Shown: positions 46,101 to 58,700 of the stretch, piece after piece
Layout of the letters: the number at the start of each line of letters is the position of its first letter
Numbering within the stretch: position 1 is the first letter of the stretch
Assembly: GCA_019614645.1 (NCBI GenBank)
Contig: JABWDB010000035.1
Coordinates: 3,534,001-3,598,000, forward strand
Origin: Stratiolaelaps scimitus
Taxonomy: Eukaryota; Arthropoda; Arachnida; Mesostigmata; Laelapidae
Length of the DNA: 64,000 nucleotides
Reading direction: 5' to 3'
The notes under the pieces: generated by a model
Seen by the model: only the letters and a program-made list of their open reading frames with translations
Databases searched by the model: none
Told to the model about the DNA's origin: nothing
Made by a program: the position numbers and the translations under genes

Positions 46101-48657
46101 GAAATGTACAATCTCCCGCAGTGAGATATCGATAATGCTATTCTGTTCACGTCGCAATGCAAGGTGAGTTTAGAAAGCAACGGAGTTGAGTTTTTCGCGG
46201 GATGTGCGGCGAAGATGTTAGCTGTTCGAATTAGCGACTTTCTTGATATACGCCACACACATACACAAATATATATATATATGTGTGTGTGTGTGTGATA
46301 ATAATATAATTTATATATAGATTAACGAAGAAAAGGGCGAAGTGGCCCACAGGGATAATTGAAAAGTTTTGGCATGGACAGCCCGTTCAGCCTGACCACA
46401 TATCACTACAGGTGATGAGAATGGACACGAACAATTAGTTGTAACCTGTTAATAATAACAGTGTACTAGCCACAAACTGATAATCACGGACTAGGTTGGG
46501 TAAAGGAGGATTATTCCACAACTACGCATCGATACATAGCTCATGGATACAAAACATGAAAACATAGGATAGAAATAATTCGAAGCTGCAATAAAATGTC
46601 GACTGCGTTATACCGTTTCGAATTGAAGGTCGCTTGATGCCATTTATAATTGATTTGAGCTAACACATATTTCACAATTAGCGGAGGATGATAGTCGATT
46701 GAAAAGCGACAAAAACGAGCTTTACTTTCTGCTGGCGTCCGTTTCAATTAGCATTGGCGGCTTCTAAGAAATTTTGAGAGGGTTATAAAATTTTATTTTA
46801 TTTTTTTTTAATTGCGAGCTAATTTTAAGGGGTCCGGGAGGGACTAGAAATCTTTACGTCCCTATTTATCGCCGCTCACTCGATCAAGGCAAAATCGTTT
46901 TATGAGACGCTTACTGCTCGCCGATCATGAATATCGTGAATCTGCATGACTTATATCGCGTTCAGTGAAGATAATCTTCTCTCGAAGTAAATTTGTACTA
47001 TGTCCCTTAGCGTCTGCGTTTTGCCGTGGAACCATTTTACGTAACACCTATAGTGGAGCTTGCGTTACTCTTCGTGTGTTTGTCACTGCTGGCTAGCAGG
47101 GAAAATATAACGATCGAAATATATTTTTTTCAAATAACAATATATAAAGTTCTCGCTGGATTTTGTAGGACTGCCTTCTCTGTACATGGGAGAACTACCT
47201 TGATGAGCCTTTATGACGCCACGGTGCAGCAATATCAAGATATAGTACACAGGGCGCAGATTGGTGTCCTGTTGTGTGTGGGTGTGTGTGTGTCTGTACA
47301 CGTGCCTGCATTCAGCCGGCGCGTTCCCTGACGGATCTCCGGCAGGACTCCAGTCCGTCCATCGTTCATCAGCGTGACGAACGCATCAGATCGTTGATGA
47401 TTCTGTTTACGGTTCACGATACGCGGAGCGTTTAATGATTTATGATTGCACCCGACACCCGGCAGCAATGCGACACCGAACAGATATCTCAACGAAGCAA
47501 AAGAGACACTACATTGAATCTTGCCGCCCACAGTCGACGTAGCTCAGCGGGCACCGGTCGCCGGGCCTCGGCCGTCGGCCGAATGAGATGAACCACAAAG
47601 TGGATCAAAAAAAGGTTACCAGCATAGCCAGATGGCCCACTTCAATGCACGTATACCAATCGAGCCACTCCTCGTATTTGCGAATGCACGTCTATATTGA
47701 ACATACTCTGTATGAATTTGTAGATAATTAGCTATAAAGCTATAGACAGTTAGAGCTTATTCAAAAGGAGTTACAGCTAAAGAGGTTTGCTCTCTGCTGT
47801 AATTGTTTCTGAATTTCAAAACGTGTTAGCTCGTGTTAGGTGGAATCCGCGCTGGAAGAACTTTAGAAATTGCGGCGAGTTTTAACTTCTTCGAAATAAC
47901 TTGAAACGATTGCCATTTCAGCGTTAACGCAGCTGAGCGGTACAGATTAGCGAACTTCGCAATTATACTGAAAATTGATTGTCGTATCAAAATTAACACT
48001 ACTCAACGCTCATTTTATAATATACGTGGCTAAAAATACATTGCTTTTTTCATAATAATTTACCGTTGAACTTGTGACCATGCGATCTAAACAGCATAGC
48101 TATGTCGACCTTGAAGTATGACCCCCTTCAAATAATCTTCGATATCAGATCTGATCACTAGGAAGATCGTAATATACGGAGCGATCAAGCTGCTCAATTG
48201 ATCTCGACTGCCGCGTATATCCAGAAGGAGATCTCTCTTTCTCGCCAAGAGATATTGGCCAATATGATTGACCGTTATGAGGAGACCGCCTGCAAGCTAA
48301 CACGTACGTCGTTCATGTTCATGGCTCGTGTTCCATTCGCATGCATAGGCCATCCATGCGAAAGCAGTCCCATCGGTGAGATTGAATATAAAGATGCAAC
48401 CGTCGACTAAACACTCGATCAAACACCCCTTATAATTGAGTGACAGTGGTGAGCATGCCACTGTGCGATCTGCGCATCTAAAGCGTTACCGAAGACTCAA
48501 GACGAGTCCCGTCCACTTTGAGGCGTCAATATCCAAGCGAGCGAGATGTATAAACAGCTGAGAGCTCGCAGTGACTGTTCAATCTCGGCTGTTCGCATGG
48601 GTTATAGATGTTTAATCTACCTTTGACACGTGCTCGAAGCAGTTGTTCGTCACATCA

Positions 48658-48706
48658 ACGAGAGAGAGAGAGAGAGAGAGAGAGAAAGAAAGAGAGAGAG
48701 AGAGAG
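48658..48706. repeat. GA microsatellite
   Basis: An almost pure (GA)n tract of about 49 bases, interrupted by an AAAGAAAG stretch. Confidence 0.95.
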
Positions 48707-49859
48707 GTTTGTCGAGGAGAAGGAATTGACATATGCACGGAGGAAGATTGACACTCACGAAAAGCGGTTCATATATCCAGCGCAATCGAAATGTATGTAA
48801 GGGCACTTTAAGCGTTACGTAATCCTATGGGAGACTAACCAAAGCTAGTTTCGTTTGGTCTATGGCAGTAACTAACTAGTCACGGATGATAACTAATTAT
48901 CTGTTGATTATGGAATATTTAGAGACAAAAAAAAAGCTGCACAGAAATTCAGCAAACGTCGAACTCGCCTCGATACCCGTCTAGTTGGCAATTATTCTAT
49001 TTTGAACATTCAACATAAAGTATGATTCGAACGAAACATGTTTGGGCTATGAAGCTCTGTCATCGCAGTAATCGAGGGCAGCCATTGTATTGAACGGCAT
49101 CACAGCCCTGGTCCATTCGTACAAGGGGAAGCCTAGTATATTTTTAAGGGTACACTCTGATAGTGTTATTTATAATTCAAGAAATTACTGTATACCAAGG
49201 TATTATAACTTTAGTGTCAAATATATCAGAGAAACACTTCAGTTCCCGTTAGCCTCCGTTTTAGTTCTACCTCCAGACTGTTTAAATTTCACAAATCATT
49301 CATCTACCTCCCCCCGGTGAGTTTCACAATTTCAGTTTCAGGTGGACGAGTGACAGCAAAGAAACCCATCAACCTTCGCAAGAGGCGAATCTGACGACCT
49401 GTCCAGAATAACGTATGAATTACATAGGGCGATTGCTCATTGTATCAAAGGTCACTAGCGCAAGAACGAGATTTCTAAGCACATTTCTAGCCAGTTGAGC
49501 ATTGCAGATGGCTAACTTTTGATTTTGTTAATCGAATCTCGACGGCAGGAGAGTAACTTATCCCTGCGAAAGGATAGACTCAATCAGACGAGAAGGTGTA
49601 TGCTACGCCGTGTGATAAAGTGTCCTTCTCTGAGATGAAGGAGATTCAGCCCGTCTCAGCTGGCATGCATTACTTTACGTTTGTACAACACTTGGTTGAA
49701 CGGTCGCATTGCCGAATTTAATCATCACTAAGTCAACTGTGAAACTAACTGAACAGGTGGAGAACCTCTAAATTCAAGTAAATAAACGGGAACCTCTGGC
49801 TGGCTACGGGCCCCTTTTCCATTTGAACACTTCTCGGTAGTATTCGTGTGATGGCGTTA

Positions 49860-49990
49860 CCACGAGAAATGCTGGGAGAAAAAATCAACATATCCCTGGG
49901 GCCAGCCTCGGCAGGATTTGAACCTGGGATATGCCGTCATTTAATTGGTCCACACTATGACTCTAATTACTATTATACCGCCAACAGCAA
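49860..49990 (-). repeat. Possible third tRNA-derived SINE family
   Basis: On the minus strand a box-B-like GGTTCAAATCCTGCC is preceded by a degenerate tRNA-like stretch and followed by a GGCTGGCCCCAGGG segment. It does not fold as a tRNA gene and matches neither SINE A nor SINE B. Single copy in the window, so the SINE call is tentative. Confidence 0.35.
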
Positions 49991-51180
49991 GTACAGCATC
50001 CGATTTTTGGGCCTGCGTCAATACTCGCTGAAAGACTAACGGAAACGAGAAATGGCACGTAATTATAAATAATTAAGAGAAGCAGTTAAAGCACGGATTA
50101 TCTTGTTTATCACAAATAACATTGACCAAGTAAATGAGCACTCATTGTAGTGAACCCGTGAAAATGAAACTTCGATATCATCACGCCATAAACACACGCT
50201 CGTTACGGGGTTAATTCACAACCATTTAATGTGTAAATGTAGCTTCATCATGGCGTCACAAAAGGCGATCACCTTGAGTGGCGCTATAAACAACCGAAGT
50301 GTCATATAAATATTATATTATTAATTATTTACCTCACATATGTCTTAAGATTCGAATTGCACAATCAATAACGAAATGTAGGCACATTTACATCGGTACT
50401 CAAACAGGATGTATTTCTTAGCTTCTAGTGGCCAACAACTCACCCTGGCAAGGCTTCTTCCTCTTCTTCACACTTTGCGACGAACTTGGAAATTGGTAGA
50501 ATGCCGTCTCGTCACTTTAAGCACTAATCTAAATTGTTCCAGATTGAATGTAGTGATGTTTTTTTTCAAACTTGATCGACGCGCACTTGAACGTCCCGTC
50601 CGTAGGATCAGCCCGGTGCGTCTCTGCGCGCGTAGATTACGTCAGTTTAATCGCGAACAGACTCTCCGGTGACCCTGTCACTATTACTACTACAACTACT
50701 GAGACCCGAGCTGGTTTCTGTTCAAAGATCGCCCGGACACGGCTAGCACCGACTAAAACGTTGTCCGGCTGACATCGATCCCGAGACGGCGGAGGTCTAC
50801 AGTCGCCTGACAGCGTAGATTGTCAGCAGTGGAAGGAAGGCAAAAAAAGCAATGATGGCCTGTGAGGGCAGTAACTCGACACATCGATCGGAGAGGGAAT
50901 GAACGCTCTGTGGGGACCAGAGAAGAAGCATTAATGGATACCGGCTGGACGCGACGAAGGTCGCTCCCGTGCAATTGGACACACTGACCGAAGTCGTTAA
51001 GACGAAACTATAACGTCAGTATTAATTAGGATCGTCGTAAAAGACTCTCGCTCTAGGGTGGTCATTTTATAGTCGTAATAGGGTGACGTGTTTCTCAGAA
51101 AGAGTGCACCGTTCTCTTTCTTTAATGGACTGACGAAGAATTTTTACTTTTTACATTTAACTTCCGACAATGTACAACAG

Positions 51181-51228
51181 AGTTGAGGCCTGTCAGATAG
51201 GGGAACAGCTGAGGGTCAGCTCGAAAAA
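51181..51228 (+). repeat. 48-bp tail-only retroposon with 12-bp target-site duplication
   Basis: AATGTACAACAG at 51169-51180 and 51229-51240 flanks a 48-bp insert that ends in the same hairpin and A-run as the 41.5 kb insertion (GGAACAGCTGAGGGTCAGCT, CG, then A). An extremely 5'-truncated insertion of the SINE B tail type. Confidence 0.85.
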
Positions 51229-51240
51229 AATGTACAACAG

Positions 51241-51816
51241 AAGTTTCTCAGAGTCGGCGCATCGTTTCATTTGTGGAAGAAAAAGGATACTGAACCGTTG
51301 TGAGATTGACTCAGAATTCTGAAGGAAGCTTTCTGACATTGACTCTGAATATACCAAAAGCCCGTGCTCATTTATGCTGCAATTACATTGAATTAGATAA
51401 GGATTAGGAATATTTGTTAGGATTCATTTGTCAAGACCATTAATCAGAGAGAGAGAAATGGAAATTTTAAAATCTAAGGTACCTCAGCTGCGTTGGTAGT
51501 TCTCGACTTAAAGTCTGACATTTTGACACTCGCACATTGGGCACGGTATCCAGCTGAAAGTTGGCCCACTGCTAGCTGTGAGATCGTCCTAGGTCTGCTT
51601 GGTCCATTTGTTGTTTATACCCTGTAGCAGCAAGGTAGAGATCCAAATGCAAGATTGATTAAAAAGTGCTTTGTTAGATTTCGAGAAGGACATGTTCCTC
51701 TTTCTTCGGTTCTTTGTGTTTGGTGAGATCCGACACGAATACTATATAATGGTGTACATAAACTTAATGCACCTCTATATTTCAACAAATCGTATTAAAG
51801 AATACACATTCGAGGC
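51241..51816. other. Gap between the tail-only insertion and the Tc element
   Basis: No exon, repeat or RNA gene recognised in this stretch. Confidence 0.4.
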
Positions 51817-53015
51817 ATTTATTCTGTATCAGATTAATGTACGTGTCAGATAACATACATACTACAAAGAACAGCGCACAGGACGTCGCATACAGCCTGC
51901 TACAACGAAATGTATCATATTCGGTTGTGCAAAATGATAACGCACCCTCGAGTATTTTCGCTGAATTAATCCAGTTTGTGTTGAGCACTCAAGCTGTTCT
52001 GTGGTCATGGGGCACGCTCCAAGCCTTACTGATGCAGAGAAAGCAGTTATTACCGCTTTACACCGAGCAGCCGCTTTATACCCAGGCTGCCATTGCCAGG
52101 AAAATTGGCAGAAGTCGTCGCGTAGTGCAAAATTACTTACGCAGTCCGTCGACGTATGGTACTAATAAGTCTAAAGGACGTCCACGAAAGATGAGCCAGC
52201 GAACTGCCATGCACATATGTCGATTGGTCTCGAATTCGACCATAAGTTGTGAAGCAATCAGGCAAGGGTTAAACCTTCAGTTTCATAGATCAACAGTTTT
52301 AAGGACAATTAAGCGTTATCCGCATATCATACGGGCGCAAATGAAAGCAAGACCTCGTCTTCAACAACGCTACATGACTGCCCGACGAAACAACAATATG
52401 ACCAAAGGGTGGAAATTGGTCAATATTGAGGCAACGTTTTTTAAAGAGTATCTTGCTGGTGCATATATATCTAAAATGTACTGTGTTGTTTCAGATCATC
52501 TTCAGTGACGAAAAGAGGTTCAATTTGGACTGGCCAGATGGATTTAACGGTTATTGGCATGATGTACGTAAAGAGCAGCGGTACTTCTCAAAGCTCAACA
52601 TCGGTGGCGGGACCGTTATGGTTTGGGGAGCTTCCACCTCTCTTGGCCGACTCCCACTCGCTTTCATCTCATCTCAAATGAATAGCGAAGACTATCAGCG
52701 GATGTTAACCAACAACCTACTACCGTTTAGGAGCAGATTTCATCGATTGCCAATTGTTTTCCAACAAGATAGGGATTCAATTCACGACAGCGCTAGTACA
52801 CGTGCGTAGTTAGGACGGCATGACATTGAAAGCCTAGAGTGGCTGACATGGTCTTCTGATCTCAACCCGACGGACAATCTCTGGGTCATTCTTGTCCGAC
52901 GAGTATTTCGAATCAACAGTAGTTTATTGTAGCAGGCTGCATTCGACGTCATATGGGCTGTTCTTTGTGGTGTGTATGTTATTTAACATGTACATTAATC
53001 TGATACAGAATAAAT
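51817..53015 (+). mobile_element. Tc1/mariner-superfamily DNA transposon, Tc3-like, inactive
   Basis: Terminal inverted repeats of about 85-90 bp lie at 51817-51905 and 52926-53015 (outer motif ATTTATTCTGTATCAG), with scattered mismatches. The transposase begins in the frame around 51960, with a helix-turn-helix (AAIARKIGRSRRVVQNYL) and a GRPRK hook. It continues in another frame from 52495 with the catalytic IFSDEKRFNLDWPDG and FQQD. A 76-base GT...TTTCAG segment (52419-52494) could be an intron joining these frames. A TAG at 52807-52809 interrupts the catalytic domain; beyond it SSDLNPTDNLW carries the third acidic position as D, not E. The copy looks dead. Confidence 0.9.
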
Positions 53016-53668
53016 CTAGGCGCCAGTGGTTTTCAAAGGTGGAGGAGACCAGACTCTGAATTACGAAAGGATCCTCGAGCTTGCTGATAAATGACAATGG
53101 ATCATACATCGCAATGGCAGTAAACTCGACGGTTAAAGTATCGGTGCTCTTTTAAATAATAAACGTGAGCTTTAGCGTAGAAAGACCGAAAGTACATTTT
53201 CGCACCTAATAGATACGGGTTTGTTTTTATTATATTGATTAACGAGGGTTAAGGGTCGGAACCAAATGGGACCTAAGGAAACGCAAAGTAGGCTGATGTG
53301 AACGACTGGAAGTAGCACCAGTGGAAGTCGACTAAAGCAATCGAATATTGTAATTAATGTGTATATATATACATATATATGTGTTAGAAGAGTGGCCAGA
53401 GTTGAATGTGACGTGGCGTAACGTGTCACGTGTAGCTAATGTGTACATTGTAGGTGAGGTGTATACACGCATATGGAAAAAGGGGAGGGGTTTCTCTTAG
53501 ATAGCTTCATGAGACCGCGTAGAGATGAGCAGTTGCCTTCGCGTCGTTGAACGGACAAGTAGGCACCGACGGGTGCGTGATTGAGGTGGCCATTTCCAAT
53601 AAAGTGACCGTTGACCGTCATTCCCAAAATCAACTTGTGTCTTCTCTCGCAATCCCCTAGTTGCCCTG

Positions 53669-53714
<46 letters not shown>

Positions 53715-55503
53715 ACTAATAAACTCAACTATCCGCAGCATTCAGGCAAGATTTGTGTGAAGCGCCGCTGTTACATACGAGACACTCCTCAGGAGAATTA
53801 CTTATTTTTGAACTACTGTAGACACGCTTTAATAGGCCATACTCGCTATAATAGTCTACTGGGCTTAGTGTTTTATAATTTATTTGCTAGAATTCATATC
53901 AACCAAATCGCAGTATGTGTGCCATTCCACACACAAAACGACACCTTTAACTTTCGCATTGAGACAATCTATATATATATATATATATGTAAATATATTT
54001 CTAAGTCAATACATGTATATATATTTTTATATCATGTTTTAAAAAGTATTTAGAAGTGCTTTATTGTATTCTAAAATTTGCAATACAGAACCGGGTTTTA
54101 CGTAATCTGTCGAACTAAAAATATAAGCTCAAAATATCCAGATACGAACATCCACGACGGAAATAAACTGCACGCAACTGCTGACAAATTCAATGTTGGC
54201 ACTCGCGGGTCCACCCGTTCAAAATTCACAATGTATTTCTGCTACCGTTCTCTCTCCCTCATTCTCTCTCTCTCGCCCTCCCTCTCCCTCTCGGGTTAGC
54301 ATCGTCGACAAAACTGTATTGTGGCGGCCGCAGCGCCTCTATCGCCACAAGAAACCAGCGGCTCTTTGCCAGGGCAGCCGCATCGGCTGCTGTCCCCGTT
54401 ATTATTCCAATAGCAAGAAAGATCATCACGACACTGCCGCCCCACCAGAACCTGCTGGCGACACAAGACAGCGAAATCGACACAAACACACAAGCTCCCA
54501 TCCGAAGCTGGAGTGACACTCGCCGGCCGAATGGTGGTTATACGTTCGCTAATTGAAGGCTAATTGTTCGTGTAGCCTGGTGTGTGCTCGCGGTTTTAGC
54601 GAATAGGGATAATGAATTAGTTGTCGAGTGTTGAGTGAGTGGCGGACAGGGGAACAAATTGCTGCGATTTGGAACGGTATAGAAATTTTTCAACTGTGTG
54701 TGATATTCTCCTGTGTTTTTGTGCTACTTAGCAATTTTCGAATTGCTTATCGCCACACGGATCACTCACGTCGGGCAAGGTGAGAGATTTTGCTATTGTG
54801 TGAGAGACGAGTCTCATCGACGAGTTCCTACGATACAACTATATTTACTGAAGTTGTAGAAATTCAACTGTTAGAGCGAAGGTTACGTGGCAACGATATG
54901 TGCAGCGAACACCTCTAGGTAGGAATGGTGACAGATATATAAGCATGGCTACATGGCTAACTCTGATGAATTAATCCATTTTGAATTTGCTTCAAAAAAC
55001 CTCGTTCATCAGTGACACCATGTATTCGTTTCTATGCTCGCAGAGGGTTATAATAAAAATATATATAACGGCGTCGTCGTTCCCTGGTCCCAGTCGTGAG
55101 GTGGACGCCCCGCGCTAATTACCAGATTCAGCTCACTCATTTCTATCTGATGTGCAATTGACTCATATCGGCAAGTCAGGTTGTCTCTATGGAATACTTG
55201 GTGTCATGCCCTCTGGTGTATTCATTCGTAAAAGCTGCGGCCCAAATTTCAAGAGACGTTGTAGTAATTCATCACTTTACAAAGTAGAAGGCCTAAGCGG
55301 TCCCAAATACATCGACAGTTATATGTAGCAGCAATATCGGCAAATTTCATGGTGAACTTGAGTCATGTGCACGTTCCTGTATGCGTTGAGGATGGCAAAG
55401 TTGTTGGTAAACTCAGACAGGCTTGTAATACTTTTCATGTAGAAAGGTCCGCATTTAACCTTGGATGATCACTGATTACTATTGTTTCGTCCATATTTCG
55501 TAG
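53016..55503. other. Gap upstream of MED7
   Basis: A TA microsatellite at about 53672-53711, a CT-rich tract at 54244-54298, and a GC-richer segment at 54300-54540 with open frames on both strands but no recognised product. The MED7 promoter probably lies in the last kilobase. Confidence 0.4.
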
Positions 55504-57626
55504 ATGGCTGAACGTTCAAGCTCTCTGCCGCTTCCTCCACTACAGTACGTGAAACACTATACAGATGAGAGCATTGTACGCGGGCGGGCTCCGTCGCCGC
55601 CGAAACCCATCACGGTTGGTAACGGAACATATTCGATGGCATCATAAATCATCTGCTAATGGCCGAACGTTCTCTAGCAAATAATCCGAATAATGCTCAG
55701 CTATATGAAGCGACTAATTGCCAAATATCCTATCCATAATCGATTATATATTATACACAAACACTATATTTAATAATCCACCTTGTTTCCATTTTTTCGT
55801 CACATTCTAACCATGTGTATGTGTTACAAATGTGTTACAAGTTTGGTGTGTGATAAACCTATCAAAATGTACGGTACTAGTGACTAACCTGCCCGCTTTG
55901 TGTCTGTTGCTTCGTTTCGTGGATGTCCAATGTAGGATGCATACAAGATGTTCGACGCGCCGTTCCACCCGGACGATGCGATTATCAGACCCCTAGAGAC
56001 CCAGGGAATCCGACGATTGCACCCACAGAGCTACGACCCAAAGCGCGAATTAAAAAAGCTGAATCACTCAATCCTTGTCAACTTCATCGACATGATCGAC
56101 GTTCTTATCAAATGTCCCGACACCTCGCGACGAGAAGAGAAGAAAGACGATCTCAACCTGCTATTTGTTCATATGCACCACCTGATCAATGAGTTTCGGC
56201 CACACCAAGCTCGCGAAACGCTCAGGTAAGCTTCTTTTGGCGTATGTACATATGTCATCTGGCTGCGCCGAAATCCCAAATCAAATCGGCGGATTTTGTG
56301 GGCCCCGTTTATATACGTTGACATTTATTCCAAGGAAAATTGTTCGCTGAAGGTATTGTTACCAAGTATTAGGCTGTCCGGATCAAACTGTCCGCTCGAT
56401 AAATTCCAATAAGTTTTGAACTAAATTAGTTCAAAAGGCGACTGGTTTGTTGCGTATAAGTCTTCAAATTAGATGTCGAACACTCCACACGCATTTTCAT
56501 CTGCTCAGCACTCAGTATATAGGGAACCCATTTTGCATTGATTTTCTTCATCTTCAGTATATTGGTGACAATTTCATGACATGTCACCCGAGGAATCACA
56601 GTTTCAGCCGACAAAGACCTCATGGACCAAGCTCTAGTTAGCTCACAAGCTGCCTTGATTCTGTCAATCCGTTCGTTCCTCGTTGCACCTTATTTGTGGT
56701 CCCCGCTTCATGGTCATCAGTGTCCAAATTTCCACTGTTAAATCGCTTGCACCAACTTCGCACCGTTCGCAGGCATAAGGCAGACCTGCTGTACGCGTTC
56801 ACTAATTTTCGATGGATTTCAGCTGGAGGGTGTTTTTGGAGAAACAAAAACTCGATGTTTTCCCGTTGATTTTTGGGGGAATTTGATTTTTTTGCTGCAG
56901 TGTCCATCTTTCTGATCGTATCAAAAGCACTCAGTGTTCGAAAGGAAGCCACATTCCTGCCGCGTGCCCACTCCAAAAATGAACGCATTGTATCGCGTAG
57001 TTCGGATTGTGCGCCATTCGAATGGCGGGACAGTTTGATCCGGACAGCCTTATATTTATGGAACCCTTAAACAACCGAAAACGTGAAAGTTCTAGTGCCA
57101 GCTTGGCTAACACCTGAGTATTTCCCTTCCACTAGGCTTCAAATGTTTTTTATTAGGGCTATCGCTTACAAAAAAAGGTTAAAAAGTGACTGCGTATTGG
57201 GTTCACTCTGACGTGTAAATTTTTGTAAAAGTGTAAAGTTTGTTGTGGTGATTCTCGTGAGTAAGTCCGCAACGTCTGGTTACCTCTATGTGAAACTTCT
57301 AAACGGGAACTGTGTTCTAATATAATTCTTATCCTGTGCGGTTATCCTTCAGGGTTATGCTGGAAGTTCAGAAAAAGCAAAGACTGGACACGGCGGAGCG
57401 TTTTGAGAAACAGCTCGAGAAAGTGGGTGAAATGTTGAAAGCAACAACAGACTCATTGCCGGCCGATAATCAACTATCGGTTGACCAACTCCTTGAGAGT
57501 ACGACACGCATGATCTGGAGTGCACGTGAGGCGAAGAATGCTCAAGACGGACGCGAACTGCCGGAGGCACCTCAGTGCGACCCGAGGGATAGACTGATGT
57601 GTGAACTTGCCGATAGCAATATGTAA
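55504..57626 (+). CDS. MED7: Mediator of RNA polymerase II transcription subunit 7, complete, 3 exons
   Basis: MED7 is a middle-module subunit of the Mediator coactivator and pairs with MED21 in a long coiled coil. Exons: 55504-55614, 55936-56225 and 57353-57626 (111, 290, 274 nt) with compatible phases, giving 224 residues (vertebrate MED7 about 233). Exon 1 has [13 protein letters not shown]. Exon 2 has [18 protein letters not shown] and [19 protein letters not shown], the most conserved block of the family. Exon 3 begins by completing [12 protein letters not shown] and continues into the coiled-coil region, ending at TAA 57624-57626. Splice sites are ACG|GTTGGT with TGTAG|GAT, and CAG|GTAAGC with CTTCAG|GGT. 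No lesions were seen. Intron 2 contains a mariner-like element. Confidence 0.97.
56372..57050 (-). mobile_element. Mariner-like DNA transposon, internally deleted, in MED7 intron 2
   Basis: A perfect 23-bp inverted repeat (outer 20 bases AGGCTGTCCGGATCAAACTG) ends the element at 56372 and 57050. The minus strand encodes the N-terminal DNA-binding part of a mariner/SETMAR-type transposase at about 56700-56900 ([20 protein letters not shown], then [11 protein letters not shown]). The catalytic DDE/D half is missing, and 679 bp is about half of a usual mariner. It could have moved only with a helper transposase. Confidence 0.88.
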
Positions 57627-58081
57627 ACTCCTTCCTCATATATATATATAGATTATATATGTGGTGTCTAAAGGGTAGCAAAGGGAGGCCACTCGGGACC
57701 AGCATTTAGTTATCGTCTGGACATTCGCTGTCGCGAACGTTTGTACTAATCGCAAGAATCGTAAGAAGTTCCTTTATTTTATCATTATAGTGACACCTTG
57801 ACGAAATATACAGACAAACGCAACAATTATGAACGGTGCGGTTCCCAAATACGAGTGAAATACACTCATACTCTCCTTTTTCCGAATGAACGATGAACAA
57901 AAGGCGTAAGTGTTAAGGCAATACTTAAGCTTATGTTATGGAATATTATTGGGTGCTCTTTGATACACACAACGCCGCAACAAGAATTAGCTTGCTAATG
58001 ACAAACAGTGTTCACTTCCGCAGGCATTATATAAGGTGAGGTAAGATTTCGTTAGGACCTGATGTATTTTGGAAGACGTGT

Positions 58082-58361
58082 GGAGGCATGACACAATTGA
58101 TGATCGCTGATACACGGAGTACTTCCATATTAATCAGATTCTATTTGCGAGCAACAATTAGCCAGTGTCTCGAAAGCCCATGACTAGGATCTGCGACTAG
58201 CTACTGACGTGAAGACCGATGCGTGAGGCATGACGCAATTGGTGATCGCTGATACACGGGAGTACTTCCTTATTAATTGATTCCATTTGCAAGCAACAAT
58301 TAGCCAGTATCCCGAACGTCCATGACTTGGATCTGCGACTAGCTTCTGAAGTGATGTCCAT
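58082..58361. repeat. Two tandem copies of a 141-bp unit
   Basis: The unit starting GAGGCATGACACAATTG at 58082 is repeated at 58223 with an estimated 85% identity. Shared blocks include TGATCGCTGATACACGG, GCAACAATTAGCCAGT and GGATCTGCGACTAGCT. No coding capacity is evident. Confidence 0.85.
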
Positions 58362-58526
58362 GTGTAAGTAGGTAAATTGTACATAAACAACATTGTATTG
58401 AACGTGAATGTAAATAAAATGTACAATAATAAAAAAAAACATTTCAATGAAATTTCGTTGTATAAAAAACGCTAGTTCAGTTTGTTCACATTATAGACGC
58501 TTGATACTTAGCACGAATCTAACCCG

Positions 58527-58700
58527 GGTGGCGTGGTGCATTTGTAAACGCCTTGCAACCGGAGGAGACTAGTAGGTGCATTTCGAGATCAGCCTCACGG
58601 AAAAAAGTAATCCTGTGGACGTCAAATGTTGGCAGGTATTTTGGATAATTTTCATGAAGTATTTTCCCCAAGAGACTGTTCAACGTTACGTTAGCCTGAA
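58527..58700 (+). repeat. Divergent SINE family B copy
   Basis: Resembles the SINE B head (GGTGGCGTGGTGCATT, then GGAGGAGAC and AGTAGGTGCATTTCGAGATC in place of box B) and the GTGGACGTCAAATGTTGGC part of the tail. Older and more diverged than the 40.5 kb copy. Confidence 0.5.

Larger units (their letters stand above)
42464..51168. other. Long region without a recognised protein gene
   Basis: No exon here could be tied to a known family. Contents seen: a TA microsatellite near 43068-43100, a GT/TA run near 46270, a GA microsatellite at 48658-48706, a possible tRNA-derived SINE at about 49860-49990, and some short open frames. The frame at 49090-49320 ends at a good donor (CCG|GTGAGT) but has no match I recognise. 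Promoters, lncRNAs and fast-evolving exons cannot be excluded. Confidence 0.45.

Noticed and set aside
47548..47610. tRNA-like start (GTAGCTCAGCGGGC)
   Set aside because: Box A is convincing but there is no box B, T-arm or matching acceptor stem; probably a SINE head or chance.
49895..49990. Possible tRNA gene on the minus strand
   Set aside because: Box B is present but the D and anticodon arms are degenerate; treated as a SINE remnant.
54259..54519. Minus-strand ORF of 86 codons with a hydrophobic segment
   Set aside because: It lies in a GC-rich tract with open frames on both strands, shows no splice support and no recognised family.
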